A stretch of 64,000 nucleotides of DNA from Ctena decussata (Eukaryota > Mollusca > Bivalvia > Lucinida > Lucinidae): contig OZ022500.1 of the NCBI GenBank assembly GCA_963989385.1, positions 119,762,121 to 119,826,120 on the forward strand. The letters are read 5' to 3'. Position numbers and translations under genes: made by a program. Shown piece by piece: positions 10,814-21,700 of this stretch (the first letter of the stretch is position 1; each line of letters opens with the position of its first letter). The notes under the pieces are model-generated. The model was not told the origin of the DNA. It saw nothing but the letters and a program-made list of their open reading frames with translations, and made no database searches.

Positions 10814-11110
10814 ATGCAAAGACCAGGAACTGAAACAATCAAAATCCAAATCGAGCCCTCAAACCATAGTTGGAAACAACTAAGATTACAAATAATCAAG
10901 ATACAGAGAACATATGGCCAACCGAGTGAGCAGCTTGTTCCCAAAAGGTGGCCACTCAGCAACCCAAACCGAACCAAAAATAATAAGAACATACATAAGG
11001 TAAAACATCACAGAAACTCTGACACCAAAAAACAGGCAACAGAGAACCACAACCCAGAAAAAAAAAAGTCACAACTTATCTGGACCAGAACACACACGGT
11101 AACCCTCGCT
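10814..11110. repeat. Dispersed repeat H copy 1
   Basis: This shares a colinear series of blocks with 47990-48240: AGGAACTG, CTCAAACCATAGTTGGAAA, GCAACCCAAACC, CATAAGGTAAAACATCAC and AAACAGGCAACAGAGA. A 101-codon frame across it is lysine- and asparagine-rich and is not conserved in the other copy, so I do not call a gene. Confidence 0.6.
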
Positions 11111-11169
11111 AAGAATTAAACTGACCAGTGAAATTTGGACCCACACTATTATATTGAGTTAAACAATAC

Positions 11170-11632
11170 CACAGGGTATAATCGATTCCTCTAATTTTCG
11201 CTTCCTGCAGAGACCATACATCATATTTGGCTTCCGCCGAGACTGTCCGCGAGTTCTTGCTTCCTGCCGAGACTTCTGTACTTGATAAATGGCTTCCTGC
11301 TGAGACTGTCCGTGTGATTCTGCTTCCTGACAGCCTCTCAGCAGGAAGCAGAGTCATGCAGACCATGGAAGTATAATTCCCTGCGCAGACAGTCTCAGCA
11401 GGAAGCCAATTATCATGTACAGAAGTCTCTGCAGGAAGCAAGAACTTGCGGACAGTCTCGGCAGACTTCACATCATATTTGGCTTCCGCCGAGACTGCCC
11501 GCGAGCTCTTGCTTCCTGCAGAGACTTCTGTCCTCGAAAATTGGCTTCCTACCGAGACTGTCCACGTGACTCTGCTTCCTGCCGAGATCCTCGGCAGGAA
11601 GCAGAATCACTTGGACAGTCTCTGCAGGAAGG
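11170..11632. repeat. Foldback element C1, double palindrome
   Basis: It begins with CACAGGGTATAATCGATTCC and consists of 20-55-bp modules around GCTTCCTGCCGAGACTGTCC. The modules invert at about 11336, restart at about 11470 and invert again at about 11588 (CTGCCGAGATCCTCGGCAG). It is homologous to the simpler, symmetrical palindrome at 32391-32725, from which this copy looks rearranged. It produces overlapping ORFs in several frames rich in LPAET and CRK motifs, which are shadows of the repeat. Confidence 0.9.
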
Positions 11633-11865
11633 TTGGTGGTATTCTTCAGGTACTCCAGTTTTCTCCACAACCAAGGCCACAAATATGCAATTATCCTTGC
11701 CTTTGAGACAATGCAAAAACATTTGCATGCCTGAATTTTCTATACCTTCAATAATCCTGTTTAGAACTAGAGTTTTAATCCAAATCGAATCAGAATTTGC
11801 TTTGAATTAACTGTTTAGACTTGCAAATCTTTTTCGAATTAAAAACTAATTCAGAGTAATTAAAC

Positions 11866-12290
11866 TACCGTAATCGACCCATTTACCGCACATGCCCCTA
11901 TAACCGCACACCAAGGCCATTTCCGGACAAACTGCCGTGACAAGCGCACACTGCTTTTTCTTTGAAACTCTCACAAAACCCAATCTTGGAAATGGTCTAT
12001 ACAAGCTATGAGCTATCGACCAAATCCTTATCATGAAAATTGTACTTTGAATGTACCAAATGTAGATAATTGAATAAAATATTGTTTAAACCAAAACCCA
12101 ATAATTAACAGGGAACTCATGAAAAGTATAAACACAAAGTATTTCCAGTTTTACCCATGTTGCCTCTTTCCAGTCACCCTGCATTTCATTGTTCTGAGTG
12201 TGCGGTTATTAAATACATTTTAACCACATCTTTTTGTTGCAATTCTGAAAAAGTTAAGCGCACGTTGCGGTAAATGGGTCGATTACGGTA
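11866..12290. mobile_element. 425-bp MITE with TACCGTAATCGACCC termini
   Basis: The left terminus is TACCGTAATCGACCCATTTA followed by CCGCAC. The right terminus is the exact inverse of the first 25 bases (ends GGGTCGATTACGGTA at 12290). A TA next to each end would fit a Tc1/mariner-type target duplication, but that is not certain. The interior is AT-rich with no transposase. Confidence 0.9.
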
Positions 12291-12876
12291 ATCCTACAGA
12301 GTACCTTGGATCGAATCCGAATTAACTTTTACTTCGGATATTAAAAGTCCTGTCTAAACAGCACACCGAAGCAAAGCCGCATTAAAATTTCTTTTTGAAC
12401 TGACCTCGGGCATGTTTAGGTCATGTTAACATTTGAGCAGGCTGCATTTACTTTACTGCAAAGTAACTTGCACCCAATCAAAAACATTATTTTACTACGA
12501 AGTAACTTGCATTAAATTGGAAATGGTATAGTCTGAACAGACAAGTGGGTTCTCTTCGGATTACCTTATTGCAGAGCAATCTGTGCCTAATCGAAACAGA
12601 TATCCTCTACACAGAGTAAAAGTAAACAAAATAAAGTTTAAGAATATTTCATTTGTAGCATGTAGTTTTGGCTGAAGGCAGAATAGTAACGTACATTCCA
12701 AGATAAACCTCGATTTCCAGAAAGCAATTTAATGCTGCAAACATTTTCAGCATATGGGGCCAGAGATGAATGATCATCAAGGTGACTGAAAACCGAGAAC
12801 CCCGGCAAGAAAAAACACCTGACTCTCTACAAGAAGAACTTGGTTTTCTAACCGAAGCTAGGTCCAAGGCAGTTCT
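12291..12876. other. Non-coding stretch
   Basis: Contains repeated AAGTAACTTGCA motifs (near 12463 and 12501) and phrases resembling the left flank of the MITE at 11866 (AATCGAAT, TTCGGATT). The MITE may therefore sit inside an older repeat. No gene is seen. Confidence 0.35.
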
Positions 12877-13430
12877 ATGAGAAAAAAAAGGGGGAGGAGG
12901 AGGAGGAAACAAGGAGCAAATTCTTGGATGAGATGCAAATTCTTTTGTGGGGAGGGGGCAGGTGCAAAAGACTGCCCAGATTCATGTGTTAGTGGGGTTG
13001 CACCGAAGTGGACCTGTGTTGGGTCCTGGGCAGGTGACGTCTCAGAAAAAAGGAGAAGTAAAATCTTTGGTGGGGAGCAAAAACTTCCAGAAACATTAAG
13101 TAGCAATGGGATAGAACCCAAATGGACTTGTGCACAGATCCACATAAATCACTTCCCATGCACACAGCCCTCGCGACCCACTGTGGGTTGGCTTTAGCAA
13201 TACAATTCAAAGCTTCTGGAAACACATGGCATGAGAGGCACACTTCAAGCCATAATGCATCTTCCCCGAACTGCAGGCCTCCATCAGACTTCACTTTGCT
13301 AGTTCTGCCGGAACAAGCCCCCTGTCCTGGCTGGGCCCAGGGCAGGTCTAGGGGGGAAATGGGGAGCAAATTCCTAGGTGGGGAGCAAATTCCCTTATTA
13401 ACTAATGCAATGGGCAGTGGGGGATAAGAG
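12877..13430. repeat. Diverged 113-bp tandem repeat, about 2.5 units
   Basis: GAAGTGGACCTGTG (13006) and AAATGGACTTGTG (13120) are about 113 bp apart and have matching context (GGTGGGGAGCAAA, AACCCAAATGG). Further TGGGGAGCAAATTCC copies lie at about 13361 and 13379. Frames of up to 157 codons on both strands follow from GC content and the repeat. Confidence 0.6.
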
Positions 13431-13499
13431 ATTGAGGGTGATCTAGAATGCAGTTGTGTCATGTTTTTGTGGCCCTCATGAGTAATTGAGACTGCCTGG

Positions 13500-15120
13500 G
13501 TTACATCATGAATTGCGACCGTTGGTCTCAGAGAAGACCATAGCTTTAAATCTGTTGGGAGGGAGGTAGGTGGGGTAAAAATTCCTTTCGGGACCTACGA
13601 CTGTAGCATTTGTTCTAAACCTTATCTTGGTTTAGTTGGTTCCAAAATATATTGCATATTTAAAGTTTTAGGGTCCTGTATTTTCATGGTAGTTTTTTTA
13701 GTGTTCTAATATTTTGGGAAATGGAGAATATTATTATCAACAACAGGACTGTAGCTAATTTCTTATTGTGGATTGTTGGGAGGAGAGAGAAGTTTCTTTT
13801 TGCTGTTTCTAGGGAGCAAATGTGATGAACCTTATAATGGTTCAGTTGGTTTCCAGGTAACTAAGCCTGGGTATGAGATTAAGGAGGTTGGATACACATT
13901 ATTTTTTGGAGGGGAAATGGAGAATATCATGAATAGACACGGGGACAGTAGCTTATTTCTTATTGCGGGCTGTTCAAAAAGGACGGCGTTTTTTTTTGGC
14001 TGTTTCTAGGGAGCAAATGAGTTGAACCTTATAATGGTTTATTTAGTTTCCAGGTAAGTAAGCCTGGGTATGAGATTAAGGAGGTTGGATACACATTATT
14101 TTTTGGAGGGGAATAGACACGGGGACAGTAGCTTATTTCTTATTGTGGGTTGTTCAAAAAGGATGGCGCTTTCTTTTGGCTGTTTCTAGGGAACAAATGA
14201 GTTAAACCTTATAATGGTTTATTTAGTTTCCAGGTAAGTAAGCCTGGGTATGAGATTAAGGAGGTTGGATACACATTATTTTTTGGAGGGGAAATGGAGA
14301 ATATTATTAATAGACACGGGGACAGTAGCTTATTTCTTATTGCGGGTTGTTCAAAAAGGACGGGGGTTTCTTTTGGCTGTTTCTAGGGAGCAAATGAGTT
14401 GAACCTTATAATGGTTTATTTAGTTTCCAGGTAAGTAAGCCTGGGTACGAGATTAAGGAGGTTGGATACACATTATTTTTTGGAGGGGAAATGGAGAATA
14501 TTATTAATAGACACGGGGACAGTAGCTTATTTCTTATTGCGGGTTGTTCAAAAAGGATGGCGGTTTCTTTTGGCTGTTTCTAGGGAGCAAATGAGTTGAA
14601 CCTTATAATGGTTTATTTAGTTTCCAGGTAAGTAAGCCTGGGTATGAGATTAAGGAGGTTGGATACACATTATTTTTTGGAGGGGAAATGGAGAATATTA
14701 TTAATAGACACGGGGACGGTAGCTTATTTCTTATTGCGGGTTGTTCAAAAAGGATGGCGGTTTCTTTTGGCTGTTTCTAGGGAGCAAATGAGTTGAACCT
14801 TATAATGGTTTATTTAGTTTCCAGGTAACTAAGCCTGGGTATGAGATTAAGGAGGTTGGATACACATTATTTTTTGGAGGGGAAATGGAGAATATTATTA
14901 ATAGATACGAGGACAGTAGCTTATTTCTTATTGCGGGTTGTTCAAAAAGGACGGCGTTTTTTTTTGGCTGTTTCTAGGGAGCAAATGTGCTGAACCTTAT
15001 TATGGTTCAGTTAGTTTCCAGGTAACTTAGCCTGGGTGTGAGGTTAAGGAGGTTGGATACACATTAATTTTAGCCTTCATTGTCAATAGACAAAAGTTAT
15101 TTATACGACTGTAGGGAAAG
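13500..15120. repeat. 197-bp tandem array, ~7 clear units
   Basis: GCCTGGG of the unit recurs at 13865, 14062, 14242, 14439, 14636, 14832 and 15030, giving periods of 197, 180, 197, 197, 196 and 198. The short one lacks a segment of about 17 bp. Central units are nearly identical and the edge units have diverged, which is typical of unequal exchange. Each unit carries GTTTCTAGGGAGCAAATGAG and, 44 nt on, TTTCCAGGTAAGTAAG. Confidence 0.95.
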
Positions 15121-15351
15121 TCACATTGTAGTCGTACAGATGGGTTCTGGGGCTTTTACTGGGTAATGGGAGTTTTTGTCATGAGCATTGCACTTAGTAG
15201 GGTATTAATGTGGATCCAGGAATTTTGGGAAATGAGTTTGGTAGGTGGTTAGCAACAGGGGCTTGAATTAGAGAAAATTAGGGGAATTTTTTTCCCTATT
15301 GTATTGGAATCTATCTATATCCTGGCAATGATATTGGTTTTGTCCAGGTAT

Positions 15352-15800
15352 TCAAAGACTACCTTCTGTATTGTATTTGCATGTTTCTTTGGGGGAGACA
15401 GGAGCAGTCTCAGGTCTATTGTGTGATAGCCTAACTTGAATATGGTGGATTCTTTGGTCTCGCCTTTGATTGTTATGGGGCCACACAGTCAAAGAAGATA
15501 TGGTTGAGATCTTCTGCATCATTGCAGTGGGGGCATAGGGCGGACTGGTTACTGTAGTGAAGGCAGCCCTGCCCACAGTGTCCTAGCCTTAGTCCGGAAT
15601 AGGCTATGTTGAAACGTCTATTGAGACTATATACGTCACATTGAAGTTTAACCTTTGGTTTGATGAAATGGAAGGTGTGGCCCTTGTTGCTATTGGTCCA
15701 TTGGGATTGCAATTTTTCGGTTACTGCTTCATTTATTAGGGGATAAACGTCCAGTTTTGAGGGTTTGGTATGGTTGTAAGTGCCGGTGGTCAATAATTGA
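15352..15800 (-). pseudogene. LINE ORF2 fragment, C-terminal Cys/His region
   Basis: The minus-strand translation of 15473-15793 contains GLRLGHCGQG and then CPHCNDAEDLNHIFFDC. This is the G-H-C and C-x2-C-x(n)-H-x4-C arrangement found at the C-terminus of many non-LTR retrotransposon ORF2 proteins. The frame then shifts, and the rest is readable in another frame to about 15352. It continues the ORF at 15926-16150 after removal of the tRNA-like insertion. The element is dead, with frameshifts and insertions. The clade is not assigned. Confidence 0.8.
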
Positions 15801-15804
15801 CAAC

Positions 15805-15922
15805 TGCCTTTCTTGAATCAGCGGAAGGAGAAACGAAGTATGTGGCCCAACCGGGTTCTCGAATCCAAGACCTCTGGCATGAGTCAGGTGCCCTATCGAT
15901 TGCGCTATGCAGCCCGGCACCT
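15805..15922 (-). mobile_element. tRNA-like SINE inserted in the LINE
   Basis: The minus strand reads GCCGGGCTGCATAGCGCAAT, then GATAGGGCACCTGACTCATG, then GGATTCGAGAACCCGG. These are an A box (TAGCGCAATCGATAGG) and a B box (GGATTCGAGAACC) with correct spacing. The acceptor stem is imperfect, so it is a SINE head or pseudo-tRNA. It interrupts the LINE reading frame between the block ending at 15926 and the one at 15800. Confidence 0.7.
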
Positions 15923-15925
15923 TCA

Positions 15926-16150
15926 GCTGTAGGAGTTTAATTCCACATTCAACTTCTAAAGCATTAATAGGGGCGGAGTGGTATGCCCTCGTAGCAATAC
16001 GGAGTGCTAAGTTGTTTTGGATGAGGTCTTGAGCTTTGAGAGTAGATGTTTGGGTGCCGAGTTATAAGCTTGGTCACCATAATCGACTTTTACTGAGGAT
16101 TAGGGCCTTATATAATGTCAATAGGATTTTTTTTATCTGCTTCATAGGAG
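15926..16150 (-). pseudogene. LINE ORF2 fragment, thumb region
   Basis: The minus strand encodes, in shifted frames, SYEADKK, then KVDYGDQAYNSA, then DLIQNNLALRIATRAYHSAP. This matches the post-RT region of Jockey/CR1-like ORF2 proteins (typically GTSWGADRK, then SKLDYG, then IQNxALRxITGA). A MITE insertion separates it from the RT core at 16502. Confidence 0.8.
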
Positions 16151-16155
16151 GTGCC

Positions 16156-16501
16156 CAGGCCCGGATCCAGACCACAACCTACTGGCGGGGCTTTGGATAA
16201 CTGGTGAGGCTGGGAGGTGCTGAGATATATGTGTGGGGGAGGTGGGTTTGAAAATATGACATAATTAGGGATCAATTTCATGAGAATTTTTGATAAATTA
16301 AATGTCTTTTTTGCCTTGAAATATATGTTGTGACATCTCATTAGAATCGCCTCGCTGAGGCGATTCTAATGGGACGTCACAACTTATATTTTAATTAACC
16401 ACATGGATAAATTATCTCACACTGTCATCCCAACATATTATACATAACACAGAGGATGGCGGGGCTGAAGCCCCAAAGCCCACCCCCTGGATCCGGGGCT
16501 G
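16156..16501. mobile_element. hAT-like MITE inserted in the LINE ORF
   Basis: Termini are CAGGCCCGGATCCAG and its inverse CTGGATCCGGGGCTG. A short direct repeat, GTGCC (5-6 bp), flanks it at 16151-16155 and 16502-16506. Removing it rejoins the LINE frame as RMVSGTSYEADKK. The CAGnnnCGGATCCAG terminus resembles hAT-type MITEs, although hAT elements normally give 8-bp duplications. It contains the hairpin at 16318-16392. Confidence 0.85.
16318..16392. repeat. Hairpin B1
   Basis: The core arm CATTAGAATCGCCTC pairs with GAGGCGATTCTAATG across a 3-base loop. The outer arms are TTGTGAC and GTCACAA (16328-16382), with a further AT-rich extension. Related hairpins lie at 32188, 32331 and 32864. Confidence 0.9.
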
Positions 16502-16965
16502 GTGCCTGAAACCATCCTCATGAGGTTTAGGTCTTTATTACATTTTTCAATCAGATTTTTAATATGCTGACCCCATATGTTAGTTTGCTATCTAGGATCA
16601 TGCCCAGGAAGGTGATATGGTCACTAAATTCTATTTCTGTCCCAAAAAGGGAGAGTTTTTAAAGTGATTCAATATGAAGTCTTTTTTTAAGCGAAAATTA
16701 TAGCCTTTGTCTTAATAGTGGGTATTTTGAAGCCCCAGAGCGTGGACCATATCTCGATTGTCGGGAGGGCTGACTGGAGTTTTACGAGAGCATATTTGGG
16801 AGAGGAGTGGTAGGTCCAGATAGCACTGTCATCTGCAAACTGAGAAAGAGAGAGGTTTGCCCCCTCCCCCACAGGGCATCATCAAGGGTATTTATTATTA
16901 CAATGAATAGGATAGGGCTGAGGACACTGCCCTGGAGACAGCCGTTTCCAAGTCATGTTGATAAG
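16502..16965 (-). pseudogene. LINE reverse-transcriptase core fragment
   Basis: The minus strand encodes QGSVLSPILFIVIIN (RT motif before the catalytic box). After a -1/+1 shift comes SLSQFADDSAIW with the catalytic FADD, then WSTLWGFKI and, after another shift, FLGMILDSKL and HIKNLIEKCNKDLNLMRMVSG-type sequence. These occur in the order expected of the palm and thumb of a non-LTR RT. Frameshifts and stops show it is inactive. Confidence 0.9.
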
Positions 16966-17040
16966 AGCAGTGACCTACCACTCCTCTCCCAAACATGCTC
17001 TCGTAAAACTCCAATCAGCCCTCCAGGCCACTGCTATTTA
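16966..17040 (+). pseudogene. Inverted fragment of the same LINE
   Basis: Plus-strand 16974-17022 is the reverse complement of 16779-16830 with few differences, and translates as TYHSSPKHALVKLQSAL, the sequence after FADD. The 5' end of the minus-strand LINE is thus capped by an inverted piece of the RT. This is the classic signature of twin priming or a secondary inversion. Confidence 0.85.
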
Positions 17041-18687
17041 TAGGAGGTTTTAGGGATTTCCATTATGACGTAAATCTGGCGCATGCGCACAGAGCTGGCC
17101 GTCAATTCATCGGCCAGCACTATGTTTCACAGTGTAAAAAGGCAGATTTTCATTATGCAAAAACTCAGTTTTTCAGTGTTAGTTAATCGTAATTTTCGAA
17201 AATAATAATGATTCTCTTATCTTTTAACATGTTTTTGCTCATTTTAAAAATTTTTCGACAGGAAATCGCTGAATTTGCGCTTATTTAATACGGGATTCTA
17301 TCACGACGCATGATAATCGAAGGTAGAAATTCTTTCGGTAAACGCCGGATTTTTTCTAAATTAGAAATATAAATATACTGTTTTGTATAGATTATTTATT
17401 TCTGTCATAACAGATTTATTAATAAGTTTGAAACAAAAGTGTAAAATAAATATGAAACTTTATATAAAGAGTCAATCAGGACGTTCAGAGAGGAATGTAA
17501 AATGGCCACGGCACTGCCGATACGAAAGACTCGCAGGCTTTGTCGTTAAAATAAGTTGAGAAAATGAAAACGCGAGAAAAGGACGAAAATAACATACATT
17601 TAAAGTAATCCACTTAGAACATGCTGTTTTTAAAATTAGAAGAATATCAGATTACTTTGTGAACAGTAGAGCACATCATCAGTCGCATCGGCAATTCATT
17701 GTCGAGTAAATCTAATACCCATTCTATGTTTGTAAGGCCAGAGACGAGACGAATTTCCTGTGTCATAATTTACATCAAAGCACCGACAGGGCACATACGT
17801 CTACGAAGTGTGAAATACTTAAGATTTCACTAATTTGTATATTAAGAGCTTATTCGATTGTGCCAGTTTAGTTAATAACTAAATCTTTTCTAATTAGACA
17901 CTGAAACCGCCTATTCAATCAGTCACAACTGAATGGTTATGAAAGACATCTGTTACATTTTAATTGATATAATAAAAATCCAGAAGAACAAATTCTATTT
18001 CATTAACGTGATCACAGTCTACAAATTATTTTTTCTGGATTGTTGAGGAAATGAGCCCCGAGCGGCCAAATCCGTTGACACCCAATCATTTCCACATTAC
18101 TTTTCCCGGCGATAATTTTTTACAAATAGGCATGAAAAAATGCACAACTGAGAATAAATTTAAAAAAAAAATGTATATTAACTACGAGCTGGGTTAAAAA
18201 ATTAGGTTTTGGAAGGAATTTTCCTGTACAAGCCCCGGAAACTTCCGGACAGCTCGTCGCCTTCACTGCTTAAAGACTAACATTGACGATAGTTGCTTGT
18301 TGGCAACTGGATTATTATTATTATTATCATTATTATTAAATAACATTTAAAACAAGAAGAAGAGAAACGTTCTAGCAGTTAGCCAAATACCTTTATCAAT
18401 AAGAATAAAATAAATAAATTTCAAAAATGCTATAATCGATCATAAAAAGAATAAAATAAATAAATCTAAAATATAATCAGGATCAAAATCAAGATAAATT
18501 AGTTTATCATGCATTATTTTAATATAAACTATTTATTTTTACCATTTATTATAAAAAAGCAACACTTCACCACATTAAATTGGCATAGAAACATTGGTTT
18601 TCAATAGTACCTCTCGGCCAGTTTGACGGCCAGGGCTATCCCGAGTCTATTTATAGAACCGGAAGTGCGTCACGATAAAACCTCCTA
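17041..18687. mobile_element. 1.65-kb non-autonomous TIR element
   Basis: Starts TAGGAGGTTTTAGGG and ends TAAAACCTCCTA. Subterminal TGACG...CTGGCCGTCAA segments are also mirrored (17066-17120 and 18605-18675). TA is found at both outer flanks. The interior is AT-rich and has no ORF over 60 codons, so it is a deletion derivative or a large MITE. Contains an ATT microsatellite (18311-18336). Confidence 0.75.
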
Positions 18688-19029
18688 TAGGTTACTGATC
18701 AGAGGTTTTTATCCCCCCACCCTGACTTGAATTCTTTAAGATTCAAAGTGACTGCCGCCTGGCACTTATTTTCCATAAAGGCCATATTAATTTCAGATTC
18801 CACGATTTTAATTTCTGATACGAAAGGAATTTATGGCTGAAGAGTGCAATTTATTTCCACTTCAACGGCGAAGTGTCATGGGACTGTCCCAGTCGCATTT
18901 AGTTTTGAGTTGCCGGTCGAGTTTCTAGGCTTCTTTTTTTCCCGTTATGGTTCAAGTAAGACCAAATGAGCATTCGACATCAAGCTTGATGTAGACTAAT
19001 GGCTCTTTCTTTCACATGATTTACTTAAA
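18688..19029. other. Non-coding stretch
   Basis: No ORF or element was recognised. The remainder of the inverted LINE could not be traced here. Confidence 0.3.
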
Positions 19030-19321
19030 GTTGACCTCACTAAAATGCGCATTCAATACGCGATTTTGATTGGTTCCCGTACGCGCGCATTGAGACGCAA
19101 AGGACTACGTCACTACCCGTATCATGTGCCCAATTTTGATTGGGTCCATGAAATTTGCATAAAATGCGCGTTGCACGCGTCGCTTCGCGGTATACGCAAA
19201 ACTGAGAACGAATTTTCATTGGCTACTAAAATATTCGCGTCCATAATTACTGCGTATCCCGCGCGCGTCAACTGCGTCCCCGACGCGTTTTGAATGTGTA
19301 CAAATACGTGAGCGCCAGTGT
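19030..19321 (-). repeat. Dispersed element E copy, inverted
   Basis: Ends in GTGTACAAATACGTGAGCGC CAGTGT, the inverse of the terminus at 10346. The interior is rich in ATGCGC, ACGCGC and GCATACGC motifs with recurrent ATTTTGATTGG. The left boundary is not clear. An 82-codon frame inside is not supported. Confidence 0.6.
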
Positions 19322-19920
19322 AAATGATTTAGTACTTTTAAATTCATCGAAGTTATTTCGTTCTTCCATTATATGTCAGTGGTAACTGCTGGTTAGCAAT
19401 ATCTTACGTTATTTTCTATCAGATTTACCTGCCATATCATTGCGTAGAACTCTGTCAGTCAGCCTAAAAAACATGGGAAAAAGGTTTTCTTCTCTGGGTC
19501 TGCAACGATGCATGGCTCGTTTATTAATATATCATGAATGTTTCTGGAACTATACTCCCAAGCGATGTAACACCATTTTGACATTTTGACTTAGGGCAGG
19601 GGGGGGGGGTGGATACACTTTAATCGAGTTTCCAGTTTATAAAGGCGTTTCAGAGAATTTTATTAATATTTGAATGCCAAACCAGCTTGCGAAAATGTGT
19701 TCACAATGCTGCTGACTTTTCTAGATTCTACAACGTCGAGTGGTTGCGCATGCGCTTAAAAGGCTAAGAATTCGCGTAGCCTGAGTATATGGAGCTTCTG
19801 GAATATTTTAAGCGAATAACAGATACTCTCATGAATAGTCTGGTCTTGGTTTACGTTGTTCGTATGTCCGCAATAAGAAAGTGTTCAAGTGGAAAAAGAG
19901 ACAACACATCCTGTTATAAT
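19322..19920. other. Non-coding stretch
   Basis: A short G-run lies at 19601-19610. No gene or repeat boundary was identified. Confidence 0.3.
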
Positions 19921-20152
19921 TGAGTCGCGACGCGAGAAAACCAACAAAGTGGTTGTGCGCCCAGCGCAGACTCAGATCAGTCTGGGTATCTGCCAGTCTG
20001 ATCAGAATCTTCGCTGTCCGCATCGGGGTACTTTAGATCCTGAGCTATCCTTTCAGCGCAAAGCGAATACTCTGATCAGACTGGAGGATATGCTGATCTG
20101 ATCCTTAGCTGGGCGCACGACCACTCTGTTGGTTTTCTCGGGACGCGGCTCA
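19921..20152. mobile_element. MITE G copy 2
   Basis: Termini are TGAGTCGCGACGCGAGAAAA and inverted GTTTTCTCGGGACGCGGCTCA. The internal arms are mirrored as in the copy at 8670. AT-only flanks (ATAAT and TATATA) fit an AT-rich target preference. Confidence 0.9.
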
Positions 20153-20160
20153 TATATATT

Positions 20161-20186
20161 TGAGCCGCGACACGATAAAACAACGT
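20161..20186. repeat. MITE G left-end fragment
   Basis: TGAGCCGCGACACGATAAAA begins 9 bp after the previous copy and then loses similarity. It is a truncated or nested terminus. Confidence 0.7.
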
Positions 20187-20940
20187 GTGTATAGAGCACC
20201 CATACACCGGGAGCCTGGCCACTAAATCTTTGTTAACTGCCCAAGATCAGGAAATACTAAATGCCGTCTTCCAATATATTGAGGACACGGGCTACACAAA
20301 AATAATATAAAATAAAAACCTTTGGGAATAAAAAACTAGGGATTACAGGACAACAGGAGACAAAGAAGTAAATAAGAGAAACAGAGGTTCAGTTTACCAG
20401 CTAAATAGAGTGGGCATTCGGACAAAAACGATTCTTGCAGGCCAAGCCTCTATTGAACTTATTCTTATCATTATTATTATCATTATCGTCATCATTATCA
20501 TAAAATTTTATACTATATACTATAACCATCCACCCTTATATGCGTTACATCCCGCCACCTTCCGCCATCTCTGCTGAAACATACCAAAGATTTGACTCAA
20601 AAACATGGGAAATTCGCTCAAAACGGGCCGCGGCCTGAGAAAAACGACTCATTGCCAGCCAAGCATACATTCAACCACGGGAAAAATATCACAAAACATC
20701 TTTTTGGCACCCAAACACACCAACCCACGAAAAAAATCTAGAAAAAACCGGAAATTTTTTCCATCATTTTTCATTACCCCGGCCAATACCCCGGGAGCTT
20801 ATTTGGACCAAAATACATAACACAAAAACAGCGATATTTGAAATTGGGCGAATAGGACGGAAGGAGGAGGTGAAGGGACGCTAAACTAAATAAGATAAAC
20901 CTCTATACGATCTACCTACTTGGCTTCTACACTTATCAGA
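20187..20940. other. Non-coding stretch with (TTA)n
   Basis: An interrupted ATT/ATC tract lies at about 20462-20505. The 71-codon frame at 20605-20820 is basic and asparagine-rich, with no domain or splice evidence. Confidence 0.35.
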
Positions 20941-21150
20941 TCGGCGGTCTATCGGGAATCAGTTGCCAAAGGTCAGGACCCCCCTCCGGAAACGTCAGTG
21001 CCGAGCAGCCTAAGACCTAAATACACCGTCTACTCTCACTATCTTTCAACCACGAATTCTCCACTAGGGTGAAACGGTATTAGGAATCAACTGCAAAAGG
21101 TCAAGATCCTCCTTAAGAGGCATCAGTGCCATGCAGGAGAGCCCGAAGTA
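20941..21150. repeat. Diverged tandem pair
   Basis: GAATCAGTTGCCAAAGGTCA (20957) and GAATCAACTGCAAAAGGTCA (21082), about 125 bp apart, are each followed by CATCAGTGCC-like text. Confidence 0.65.
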
Positions 21151-21284
21151 ACCCACCCACCCATACTTAGAACTTTTCTTTCTTTCTCCTTTCTCTCTCT
21201 CTTCTCCCTTCCCTCTCCCTCTCTGTCATTTTCATATCCCTTATTATCATTATAACTTACTTATACTAAATATACGTAGGGAAA

Positions 21285-21700
21285 TGGGCTTGCTAGTGGA
21301 GGACGGCACTGTCTGGTTGCAACAAATTGGTCGTTAGCACTTCTGTGGGTGCCGAGCCGAAACAACAGGCCCAAGAAACGATAAACAACCCATATAGGCA
21401 AAATTATATCAGCATTAATACTATCTTAACCACCATTAGCTTAAACAGATTATTAAGACAATGATGTAGACAGGGACCTGCTGGTGGAGGGTGGCTCTGT
21501 CTGGTTGCAACGAACTGGTCGTTAGCACTTCTGTAGGTGCAGTACCGACGCTACTGGTCCAACCATTCAAAGTAAAATATTTGGTTTAAATAGGGAGAAT
21601 AAGACAGTGACCCAGCTAGTGAAAGGGGGCACTATCTGGTTGCAGCGCATTGGGCATTAGCACTTCAATGGGTGTCCCCTGGAGCCGCTGGGTCTTTAAG
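21285..21700. repeat. Three diverged repeat units with CTGGTTGCAAC core
   Basis: CTGGTTGCAAC-like cores at 21313, 21501 and 21636 are each followed by TTAGCACTTCTGTGGGTGC-like sequence. Spacings of 188 and 135 bp show indels. Function is unknown. Confidence 0.7.

Noticed and set aside
10814..11119. 101-codon basic ORF
   Set aside because: The homologous repeat copy at 48 kb does not keep the frame.
12989..13462. 157-codon minus-strand ORF overlapping 106- and 101-codon plus-strand ORFs
   Set aside because: Located in a 113-bp tandem repeat of higher GC; opposed frames are equally open, with no domain or splice context.
17041..18687. Autonomous transposon
   Set aside because: No ORF longer than 60 codons between the terminal repeats, so no transposase is encoded.
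19045..19293. 82-codon ORF
   Set aside because: Within element E; no similarity or transcription signals.
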